64,000 nt of DNA from an uncultured Dehalococcoidia bacterium (GTDB lineage Bacteria; Chloroflexota; Dehalococcoidia; Lucifugimonadales; G958296245), in contig OY282458.1 of NCBI GenBank assembly GCA_958296245.1, positions 990,440 through 1,054,439 of the forward strand. The letters run 5' to 3'. The notes under the pieces were generated by a model. That model worked only from the letters and a program-made list of their open reading frames with translations, made no database searches and was not told where the DNA came from. This document shows positions 1 to 12,000 of the stretch, one piece after another. Both the position numbers and the translations under genes were made by a program. Numbering within the stretch: position 1 is the first letter of the stretch; each line of letters begins with the position of its first letter.

Positions 1-3000
1 GGATAGAGGCGAACTCCTCAGCACACAGGATCAGCTCCGACGCCGCTTCAATGGGGCCGCGACCGCTAGGTCGCGGATAGCTGATAAGTTCTTGGAATCC
101 TACGGCAAGGCGCGCGCTTCAATGGGGCCGCGACCGCTAGGTCGCGGATAGTCATCCCATGTCGGCATGTCGTCAATTAGTGGGGCGCTTCAATGGGGCC
201 GCGACCGCTAGGTCGCGGATAGTCGACGCGACGGGCCTCATCGCCCCTCGTCCATCCTGCTTCAATGGGGCCGCGACCGCTAGGTCGCGGATAGAAGGTC
301 ATAGCCGAAGTCGATATACCCAGGGGCGGGCGGCTTCAATGGGGCCGCGACCGCTAGGTCGCGGATAGAGCGCTGGCCAAGCAGCATGGCAACGGGACGT
401 CCACGCTTCAATGGGGCCGCGACCGCTAGGTCGCGGATAGCCCGCTTGGCCGAACTTTCCATAGAGCGAGTTAAGCAGCTTCAATGGGGCCGCGACCGCT
501 AGGTCGCGGATAGAGGGTCTAAACGAGTTGCCGATTGGAGAGATAGTAGGCTTCAATGGGGCCGCGACCGCTAGGTCGCGGATAGCGCAGGTGGCGCAGC
601 GCTGATCGGGCATGAGCCTCAGGGCTTCAATGGGGCCGCGACCGCTAGGTCGCGGATAGCTGCGCTTCCGCGATCCGGCGGCCCACGGCGTGCCCGGCGC
701 TTCAATGGGGCCGCGACCGCTAGGTCGCGGATAGGAGTCCACGGGCGGCGCGGTGTCCGGCGCTGGCCGCTGCTTCAATGGGGCCGCGACCGCTAGGTCG
801 CGGATAGATTGTGCGACGGTCTGGACGGTCGGGGCCGTAAGTGCTTCAATGGGGCCGCGACCGCTAGGTCGCGGATAGGACCGCTTGGAGGCGGAGAGGG
901 GCAGGCTCGAAGAGGCTTCAATGGGGCCGCGACCGCTAGGTCGCGGATAGAAGGAAAGGGGTTCAAAGTGGAACACAAGCACATATACGCTTCAATGGGG
1001 CCGCGACCGCTAGGTCGCGGATAGCAGGACAAGGCGACGCCCCCGACCTGGAGCAGCTCGTGGCTTCAATGGGGCCGCGACCGCTAGGTCGCGGATAGAT
1101 GTACGCGCTCGCTTCGCGCGGGCATTTCCTGGTGTGGCTTCAATGGGGCCGCGACCGCTAGGTCGCGGATAGCCGCAGCGAGCGGAAGGGAGCATCGAGG
1201 GCCGAGTGCGGCTTCAATGGGGCCGCGACCGCTAGGTCGCGGATAGCCAGCTCCGCCAGCTCCGGCCGCGCCCGCGGCAACGGCTTCAATGGGGCCGCGA
1301 CCGCTAGGTCGCGGATAGTCTCCCGCGCCGGTCCATGCCGGCGCGGGTACTGCTGCTTCAATGGGGCCGCGACCGCTAGGTCGCGGATAGGAAGTGGCGG
1401 CCCTGGCGGCGAGAAGTGGCGGCCCTGCTTCAATGGGGCCGCGACCGCTAGGTCGCGGATAGGTGCGGTAGCCGCGACGACCTGCCAATCTCAGGTCATC
1501 GCTTCAATGGGGCCGCGACCGCTAGGTCGCGGATAGGCAGTTCCCCGCGCCGGCAGCCCCGGCGCGGGAAGGAGGCTTCAATGGGGCCGCGACCGCTAGG
1601 TCGCGGATAGGGGCGTCTGGGTGGCAAGCGGCGCGCCTGCCTGCTAGCTTCAATGGGGCCGCGACCGCTAGGTCGCGGATAGTGTCAACACTCATACGCG
1701 CTGGACTTCGCCCAATACGCTTCAATGGGGCCGCGACCGCTAGGTCGCGGATAGCGGTCGCGTTGATTCTTTCTACCGTGGAGGAGTGAAAGCTTCAATG
1801 GGGCCGCGACCGCTAGGTCGCGGATAGGCTTGCAACCCGGTGACGCTGGAACAGGCGCACCGGGCTTCAATGGGGCCGCGACCGCTAGGTCGCGGATAGG
1901 TCAGGAACTCCAACCGCGCCCCGCTGGGGAAGTAGATGCTTCAATGGGGCCGCGACCGCTAGGTCGCGGATAGTGGATAACATCTTGCAAGTTCCAACGG
2001 CTCATAGCCTAGCTTCAATGGGGCCGCGACCGCTAGGTCGCGGATAGATACGTACTGCTTGTGTTCGTGTGACCAGAAGCCATGCTTCAATGGGGCCGCG
2101 ACCGCTAGGTCGCGGATAGGCTACTACGTATCCGGCACCATCCAACAGCACACCGGCTTCAATGGGGCCGCGACCGCTAGGTCGCGGATAGTAGTAACAG
2201 GGGGTAGAAATGACTACTTCGAGAACAGGCTTCAATGGGGCCGCGACCGCTAGGTCGCGGATAGGAGGCGCGTTCGGATAAGGTGGGCAAAGCGAAGGCG
2301 CTTCAATGGGGCCGCGACCGCTAGGTCGCGGATAGAACACCAAGGCAGCGCGTTGATCGGTTCGCCCCAGGTGCTTCAATGGGGCCGCGACCGCTAGGTC
2401 GCGGATAGCGCTGAAGCACGAAGGGATCATCGAAGCCGTACCTGCTTCAATGGGGCCGCGACCGCTAGGTCGCGGATAGGCTACTATGTCGATTATGACC
2501 TGCCGCAGTGCTCGTAGCTTCAATGGGGCCGCGACCGCTAGGTCGCGGATAGGGAATCCCGACGGGGTGGAGAACGTCCGAGCAGGGACGCTTCAATGGG
2601 GCCGCGACCGCTAGGTCGCGGATAGTAAGCTGTACTCGACCGTCCAGGCGAACGCGCAGTCGCTTCAATGGGGCCGCGACCGCTAGGTCGCGGATAGGCG
2701 ACGGGACACCAATCTCAACCCGTCGCACAGAGGAGCTTCAATGGGGCCGCGACCGCTAGGTCGCGGATAGCTGCACATGGAGCAGCATGAACTGCACTCA
2801 CTGATCGCTTCAATGGGGCCGCGACCGCTAGGTCGCGGATAGCCGCGACGCTCAAGCTCCGCAAGGGCCTGCTGATGGCTTCAATGGGGCCGCGACCGCT
2901 AGGTCGCGGATAGGAGCGAACTGACAGTAGGAATACTCACAGAGGCGGCGGCTTCAATGGGGCCGCGACCGCTAGGTCGCGGATAGTGAGCACGTCTTCT

Positions 3001-6000
3001 TTGACCCGTGCTGCCATCTGCCGGCTTCAATGGGGCCGCGACCGCTAGGTCGCGGATAGCAACGAGCTTGCCACAACGAGTGCTCAAGATTCGCCAGCTT
3101 CAATGGGGCCGCGACCGCTAGGTCGCGGATAGGCCGCATGTATGGCAGCTTGCAACCCGGTGACGCTGGCTTCAATGGGGCCGCGACCGCTAGGTCGCGG
3201 ATAGACTGAACGACGCGATAGACGCCAAGACCGGTACGCTGGCTTCAATGGGGCCGCGACCGCTAGGTCGCGGATAGATCTGGGACGGTATGCAACAATA
3301 CTGCTGGTTCTGTGCTTCAATGGGGCCGCGACCGCTAGGTCGCGGATAGCCGCCAAGGGTGTCGGCGAATACGCCAAGCGACGGGCTTCAATGGGGCCGC
3401 GACCGCTAGGTCGCGGATAGTCCACTGGCGGCCTTCTGGTCGCGGCGTGCCGCGTGGCTTCAATGGGGCCGCGACCGCTAGGTCGCGGATAGAAGGCCGA
3501 GATGCCCAAGGCGGCCAAGGCGACCAAGGCGCTTCAATGGGGCCGCGACCGCTAGGTCGCGGATAGCAAGGTCGCGGTTGACGATAGAGACATGGCTACC
3601 GGCTTCAATGGGGCCGCGACCGCTAGGTCGCGGATAGAGCGGTCGGGCGAATGGGAACACATTCACAAAGTTGGCTTCAATGGGGCCGCGACCGCTAGGT
3701 CGCGGATAGTCGTCGCGTCCATGATGATGATCGCGTGGCAGGTCATGCTTCAATGGGGCCGCGACCGCTAGGTCGCGGATAGCCCGCTGGCGTTGGCTAC
3801 CCCGTCAGCGAGACGGGCGCTTCAATGGGGCCGCGACCGCTAGGTCGCGGATAGACCCCCAGGACCGCGGCTCTCTCAGGGGTGGTGATGCTTCAATGGG
3901 GCCGCGACCGCTAGGTCGCGGATAGGCCACAAGCGGCCTCTCTAGGGCGTACAACGTACCCGGCTTCAATGGGGCCGCGACCGCTAGGTCGCGGATAGGT
4001 TCTGCCCAAATAGGTTGGCCGTGGAGTCGTCTCTAGCTTCAATGGGGCCGCGACCGCTAGGTCGCGGATAGACCCAAGGCCACTGGGTCTCGTCAGGGCG
4101 GTCTAGTCGCTTCAATGGGGCCGCGACCGCTAGGTCGCGGATAGCAGCGCGTTCTGGACGCGATAGAGAATCACATTGTGCTTCAATGGGGCCGCGACCG
4201 CTAGGTCGCGGATAGATCGACGAACCCTCATCACCCCCCCAACCGGAGCCTGCTTCAATGGGGCCGCGACCGCTAGGTCGCGGATAGCTCCTCCGTCGTG
4301 AGAGCAGGCCCGGTCCCAGCCGGCTTCAATGGGGCCGCGACCGCTAGGTCGCGGATAGAGGAGAGGCCAGGGCGAGGAGGTCACGGCCCCAGTGGCTTCA
4401 ATGGGGCCGCGACCGCTAGGTCGCGGATAGCTCGTGCTCATCGCTCCAGAAGCCCCGGATGTGGCCATGCTTCAATGGGGCCGCGACCGCTAGGTCGCGG
4501 ATAGCCGGCGGACGAACGCGGAGATAGCGGAGTTATGCGTCGGCTTCAATGGGGCCGCGACCGCTAGGTCGCGGATAGACACCCATTATACTTGATTGTC
4601 AAGCCCCCCCCCGAGCTTCAATGGGGCCGCGACCGCTAGGTCGCGGATAGACCAACGCATCGTCGTCCAGTGACCCATCCAGAGTGATGGCTTCAATGGG
4701 GCCGCGACCGCTAGGTCGCGGATAGGACAATGTGGTCGCCTCTGTTGGCCGCGCCCCACGTGCTTCAATGGGGCCGCGACCGCTAGGTCGCGGATAGGGC
4801 GAGTGTATGACGTGCAGGCGGCAGGACACGCCGCGGCTTCAATGGGGCCGCGACCGCTAGGTCGCGGATAGAAGGATGTTGCGCCTCGAACGGCGCGCTT
4901 ATCGCGGTGGCTTCAATGGGGCCGCGACCGCTAGGTCGCGGATAGAGGGTGACTTTGTGAGACGACCTTCAACCGTCGTCGGCTTCAATGGGGCCGCGAC
5001 CGCTAGGTCGCGGATAGGCGGCGTGCTGAAGAAGACAAAGAGGCAGAGGACAGGCTTCAATGGGGCCGCGACCGCTAGGTCGCGGATAGGCGGCGTGCTG
5101 AAGAAGACAAAGAGGCAGAGGACAGGCTTCAATGGGGCCGCGACCGCTAGGTCGCGGATAGCCGCTCCAATCTATCGGTTGAGTCATAATATATCCCTCG
5201 CTTCAATGGGGCCGCGACCGCTAGGTCGCGGATAGTTGATGTTTGGCCGGTTCGTTTCGTCTAGTATGTCTTGCTTCAATGGGGCCGCGACCGCTAGGTC
5301 GCGGATAGGCCCTCGATCACTGCGTCGGGCGCGTCCCTCAACGCGGCTTCAATGGGGCCGCGACCGCTAGGTCGCGGATAGTTGCAACCGCCGATTCGAC
5401 ATTTGAGATGCGGCCATGCTTCAATGGGGCCGCGACCGCTAGGTCGCGGATAGTGAATTGCGGTTACTTGACGAGCAGATCAAGCAGACGCTTCAATGGG
5501 GCCGCGACCGCTAGGTCGCGGATAGTGGAACCAGCAGGCACGCCCTGCTCAACCAGATCCTCGCTTCAATGGGGCCGCGACCGCTAGGTCGCGGATAGCA
5601 GCTAGGTCTTGCGACGCCCACGACACCCGGACCGCGCTTCAATGGGGCCGCGACCGCTAGGTCGCGGATAGTCCAATCACTCAGCGGCGCGCCCAGAGCC
5701 GTGGATATGGCTTCAATGGGGCCGCGACCGCTAGGTCGCGGATAGAAAGCAAGCGGAGATAGCGCAGAGATTCGCGCGGTCCGCTTCAATGGGGCCGCGA
5801 CCGCTAGGTCGCGGATAGCCCGTAAAGGAGAACTCAACGGGGGCAGCACCCCCGCTTCAATGGGGCCGCGACCGCTAGGTCGCGGATAGCCACAAGGTCG
5901 GAGCTTTGGAGTATGAGGGCAGCGAGCTTCAATGGGGCCGCGACCGCTAGGTCGCGGATAGCTTCGTCCATGACTATAAGACGGAGCAGGCCCGCGCGCT

Positions 6001-9000
6001 TCAATGGGGCCGCGACCGCTAGGTCGCGGATAGGTCGCGGCCCCAGTGGAAGGCGGCCCAGGCGAGGCGAGCTTCAATGGGGCCGCGACCGCTAGGTCGC
6101 GGATAGGAGGCCTCTGCGCCCAACCTCGCGCAACCCTGGGCAGCTTCAATGGGGCCGCGACCGCTAGGTCGCGGATAGCCGTACACAGCGGTCGGGTGGG
6201 GATGGCGCGGAGGATGCTTCAATGGGGCCGCGACCGCTAGGTCGCGGATAGGCGATCTTGGTGGAAGAGGTCGGGGAAGCTGCCAAGGCTTCAATGGGGC
6301 CGCGACCGCTAGGTCGCGGATAGCCGCATGGCCTGGCACGTCTGGGACGACTACCCGTACCGCTTCAATGGGGCCGCGACCGCTAGGTCGCGGATAGCTC
6401 CAACGCCTCCTGTCTATTCGGCTGGCACCTCGAACACGCTTCAATGGGGCCGCGACCGCTAGGTCGCGGATAGATCCGAGATCAACGGGGGCGTGGCGAG
6501 AGCGACGGCCAGCTTCAATGGGGCCGCGACCGCTAGGTCGCGGATAGGCAGCCCCGCGCCGGCAGCCCCGGCGCGGGAAGGAGGCTTCAATGGGGCCGCG
6601 ACCGCTAGGTCGCGGATAGGCACGCCATGCGCGACGCACGACTCATACGATTGCGCTTCAATGGGGCCGCGACCGCTAGGTCGCGGATAGCTGTAGGTAG
6701 CTGCGCCGTATGTCTGCCACTCTGTCTTGCTTCAATGGGGCCGCGACCGCTAGGTCGCGGATAGATACGTATTGCTTGTGCTCATCGCTCCAGAAGCCGC
6801 GCTTCAATGGGGCCGCGACCGCTAGGTCGCGGATAGACCGCTCCTCGCCCAATGGCTGGAGAGACGGCTGGGGGCTTCAATGGGGCCGCGACCGCTAGGT
6901 CGCGGATAGGCCTGATGATCAGGCCGCGCTGGAGGCCGAGGCGCTGCTTCAATGGGGCCGCGACCGCTAGGTCGCGGATAGGCGGGTATACCTTACAGGG
7001 CCAGACATACAAATGTATAGCTTCAATGGGGCCGCGACCGCTAGGTCGCGGATAGCCATTGACCCCCCGCGTTGAGCCGTGGGGGGTCAAAGGCTTCAAT
7101 GGGGCCGCGACCGCTAGGTCGCGGATAGGGGGTGGAATCATGCCGGATGGATTAGGGGATTGGCTGCTTCAATGGGGCCGCGACCGCTAGGTCGCGGATA
7201 GACTGCGCCGTATGGTTCGGAACCAACTATCCCGGTAGAGCTTCAATGGGGCCGCGACCGCTAGGTCGCGGATAGTTGGGCGAAGACGTTCGGGGCAATC
7301 GAGACTGGCATCGCTTCAATGGGGCCGCGACCGCTAGGTCGCGGATAGGTGAACGTCGCGGAGGCAACGCGCATAGAGTACGGGCTTCAATGGGGCCGCG
7401 ACCGCTAGGTCGCGGATAGAACGTTGTGTCGCCTGGCTGGTCCACGTGGATGCATGGCTTCAATGGGGCCGCGACCGCTAGGTCGCGGATAGCGGGCTGC
7501 TCCTCTGGGGCTGAAAATCGGGAGGGCGAAGCTTCAATGGGGCCGCGACCGCTAGGTCGCGGATAGATTCCAGACGACGACACCGAGCTTGGCCAGCGAC
7601 CGGCTTCAATGGGGCCGCGACCGCTAGGTCGCGGATAGGCCTGCTGATTCTCTTCGCAGGCCATGACGCCTTGGAAGCTTCAATGGGGCCGCGACCGCTA
7701 GGTCGCGGATAGGCCGCGAGGTCTGGCCGCGGCGACGAACGTCACGAAGCTTCAATGGGGCCGCGACCGCTAGGTCGCGGATAGGACAAGGGCGGAACGA
7801 TGATACAGAATCTTGGCATGAGCTTCAATGGGGCCGCGACCGCTAGGTCGCGGATAGTGCTGTACCGATCCGGGCCAGTCCAGAGCACGGTATGCTTCAA
7901 TGGGGCCGCGACCGCTAGGTCGCGGATAGGTTCCGACCAATTGCATTTATCCTAGACGGCATTATGCTTCAATGGGGCCGCGACCGCTAGGTCGCGGATA
8001 GCCCCCTGCGTGAACCGGCAAGGCCGGTACGACGAGCTTCAATGGGGCCGCGACCGCTAGGTCGCGGATAGCCAAATCGACTTGACGAGTGAGTCGCAGG
8101 ACTTGCAGCTTCAATGGGGCCGCGACCGCTAGGTCGCGGATAGTGGCGACGTGCGCCTGGTCGCGGCGCGGCGGGATTGGGCTTCAATGGGGCCGCGACC
8201 GCTAGGTCGCGGATAGCTTGATTATCCAAACCGCGCCCGCGACGGCCACAACCCGCTTCAATGGGGCCGCGACCGCTAGGTCGCGGATAGGGACTCCGAT
8301 TTACGGCGTGGGGCGTACCTACTAGCGGGCTTCAATGGGGCCGCGACCGCTAGGTCGCGGATAGAACGCGCTTCGGCGTTGGGTTTCCGTTCAATTCTAC
8401 ACTGCTTCAATGGGGCCGCGACCGCTAGGTCGCGGATAGACGAAAAAATGCCGTCAATCTAGGTGGTTCTGTGCAGCTTCAATGGGGCCGCGACCGCTAG
8501 GTCGCGGATAGTCAGGCGACCCGGGAAATCCCACGCCTCGGGAGGATGCTTCAATGGGGCCGCGACCGCTAGGTCGCGGATAGACCTTCGGCAGGCGGAA
8601 GCGCGGCCGGCCGTTCCTGTCGCTTCAATGGGGCCGCGACCGCTAGGTCGCGGATAGGTCCGCGACCGATTCTGACTGTGGGTCCACGTCGGGCGCTTCA
8701 ATGGGGCCGCGACCGCTAGGTCGCGGATAGTCTGCTTCGCGCAACCCCTGTTTTGACCCCGGCAGGCGCTTCAATGGGGCCGCGACCGCTAGGTCGCGGA
8801 TAGAAGTCCGGTCGGGTCGGCCTATAGGGTCGACGGTCGTCGCTTCAATGGGGCCGCGACCGCTAGGTCGCGGATAGGACACCCTCGCCTACCGCGAGGA
8901 GGTCGAGAAGGCGAAGCTTCAATGGGGCCGCGACCGCTAGGTCGCGGATAGCTGTGGACACCACGCAGCAGAGCGTCAGGTTGTACGCTTCAATGGGGCC

Positions 9001-12000
9001 GCGACCGCTAGGTCGCGGATAGGAGAAGGTCTGCGACATCCACGAGATCGAGTTCAGGTAGCTTCAATGGGGCCGCGACCGCTAGGTCGCGGATAGTGGT
9101 AGCAGATACGGCTACATGGTCGGCGGCACAGTGCTTCAATGGGGCCGCGACCGCTAGGTCGCGGATAGCGGTCGCTGTGATCGCTGGGTCGTCCGGCTGG
9201 GCATGCTTCAATGGGGCCGCGACCGCTAGGTCGCGGATAGGAGGACGAAGACAAGGGGAAGAGGGCGGAGTGCCTGCTTCAATGGGGCCGCGACCGCTAG
9301 GTCGCGGATAGCAAGACCCCATTTATCGGCAGGCCCTCCAGGTTCGAGTGCTTCAATGGGGCCGCGACCGCTAGGTCGCGGATAGGCCCCAGGAATCGAA
9401 CCCTTCGATCTGTCGCCGCGAGCTTCAATGGGGCCGCGACCGCTAGGTCGCGGATAGGTGAAGGCGGCCCAGCAGGAGAGGCGGCGGCCCTGAGCTTCAA
9501 TGGGGCCGCGACCGCTAGGTCGCGGATAGCAAATCTTCGTGAATTGCCCCACCACCGCGCCGTTGAGCTTCAATGGGGCCGCGACCGCTAGGTCGCGGAT
9601 AGAAAGCCCGTTACTCGGTTTCAACTTGCGCGCGCAAGGCTTCAATGGGGCCGCGACCGCTAGGTCGCGGATAGCCCCTAATCGGGGTGATTCCCGCCTT
9701 AAGGCGGCTATGCTTCAATGGGGCCGCGACCGCTAGGTCGCGGATAGACACGTCAACCCCTTCGTGTATGGTCTTACCAGACGGCTTCAATGGGGCCGCG
9801 ACCGCTAGGTCGCGGATAGGCCCTCCGACGCCATCGCCGCAGCCCGCCATTGGCTGGGCTTCAATGGGGCCGCGACCGCTAGGTCGCGGATAGACGGTAG
9901 CCGGACTCAAGACCCTATACGACAAGTATGGCTTCAATGGGGCCGCGACCGCTAGGTCGCGGATAGCCATCGGTACAGGCGTCATGCCCCCCAACCCCTG
10001 GGCTTCAATGGGGCCGCGACCGCTAGGTCGCGGATAGCACCTTACGCAGAGGCCCTCCGCCCGACGCCGTGCAGCTTCAATGGGGCCGCGACCGCTAGGT
10101 CGCGGATAGGCGACGTGGTGGTGATGCAGCACCCTGATAGGGATTTGCTTCAATGGGGCCGCGACCGCTAGGTCGCGGATAGTCTAAGGCGTTCTTCTTT
10201 GATCAATTTATCGCCATGCTTCAATGGGGCCGCGACCGCTAGGTCGCGGATAGAAGATGACAGGGGCCTATACGTATCAGGGGGCATGAATGCTTCAATG
10301 GGGCCGCGACCGCTAGGTCGCGGATAGGTCCCATTTGGGCTTGGTGGCAGGATCGGCAGCTTGCTTCAATGGGGCCGCGACCGCTAGGTCGCGGATAGCC
10401 AAGAACCCCAGTGATTCGAACCTGCTGTCTGATGGGCTTCAATGGGGCCGCGACCGCTAGGTCGCGGATAGGTACTGGGTCGCGTTCCGTGTACTGCTTG
10501 ATGGTGCCGCTTCAATGGGGCCGCGACCGCTAGGTCGCGGATAGATGGACGAGGCCAGGCAATATATCCCACCATTTCCGGCTTCAATGGGGCCGCGACC
10601 GCTAGGTCGCGGATAGATGAAGCCGACAGTCACACGTCCGATACAGGACACCGCTTCAATGGGGCCGCGACCGCTAGGTCGCGGATAGACGGCCACATCC
10701 GGGGCTTCTGGAGCGATAAGCACGGGGCTTCAATGGGGCCGCGACCGCTAGGTCGCGGATAGCGGCCTGGTCGTCACTGTGGGGCGATCAGGCCGGCGAG
10801 CTTCAATGGGGCCGCGACCGCTAGGTCGCGGATAGAAATGGCGGGATATATTGCCGCGATTCGTCCATTACGGCTTCAATGGGGCCGCGACCGCTAGGTC
10901 GCGGATAGAAGCATCTCACACGCGAAAACAGCAAGCGCGTCGTCGCTTCAATGGGGCCGCGACCGCTAGGTCGCGGATAGCCGATACAGGACACCGAACC
11001 CAGGCGCACGCCGGAGCTTCAATGGGGCCGCGACCGCTAGGTCGCGGATAGCGCCGATATACCCGTCCGTGCCGTCCCCACCAAGCGGCTTCAATGGGGC
11101 CGCGACCGCTAGGTCGCGGATAGCAGAATGGAACGACCACCCAGACCGCACCGCCTCCGCTTCAATGGGGCCGCGACCGCTAGGTCGCGGATAGACATTG
11201 TGGGCGCGATGGTGTCGGGCAACGTTGAGACGCTTCAATGGGGCCGCGACCGCTAGGTCGCGGATAGGCCAAGTACCTGGTTGATGACCGCACGACAGCG
11301 TGCGCTTCAATGGGGCCGCGACCGCTAGGTCGCGGATAGTTCTGCAAGTCCGGCCCGCTAGTCACACCCGATAAGGCTTCAATGGGGCCGCGACCGCTAG
11401 GTCGCGGATAGCCTGCCAGCTGATAGCATCATCGCGCCGTATAACAGGCTTCAATGGGGCCGCGACCGCTAGGTCGCGGATAGGGCTTGCCGTCGCGCCA
11501 GTAGCCCATCATGTAGTCATGCTTCAATGGGGCCGCGACCGCTAGGTCGCGGATAGGCCTGGTGTGCTGTCTCACAGTCACCCTGCCCCGCGTCGCTTCA
11601 ATGGGGCCGCGACCGCTAGGTCGCGGATAGTCGCCGCGACCCAATTCCAAAAGTCGCCTGATTCTGTGCTTCAATGGGGCCGCGACCGCTAGGTCGCGGA
11701 TAGGCGTGACCGACTACAACGAGCGGCGCACCAGCTGGCCGCGCTTCAATGGGGCCGCGACCGCTAGGTCGCGGATAGGGGCATCTAACGATTTCTCCGT
11801 TGGGGTCTCAGGTACGCTTCAATGGGGCCGCGACCGCTAGGTCGCGGATAGCTTCCCCGCGCCGTCCATGCCGGCGCGGGTACTGCTGCTTCAATGGGGC
11901 CGCGACCGCTAGGTCGCGGATAGCAGTGAAAGAGATCGACATCGCGGGCGTGAGGATCGGCTTCAATGGGGCCGCGACCGCTAGGTCGCGGATAGGCTCA

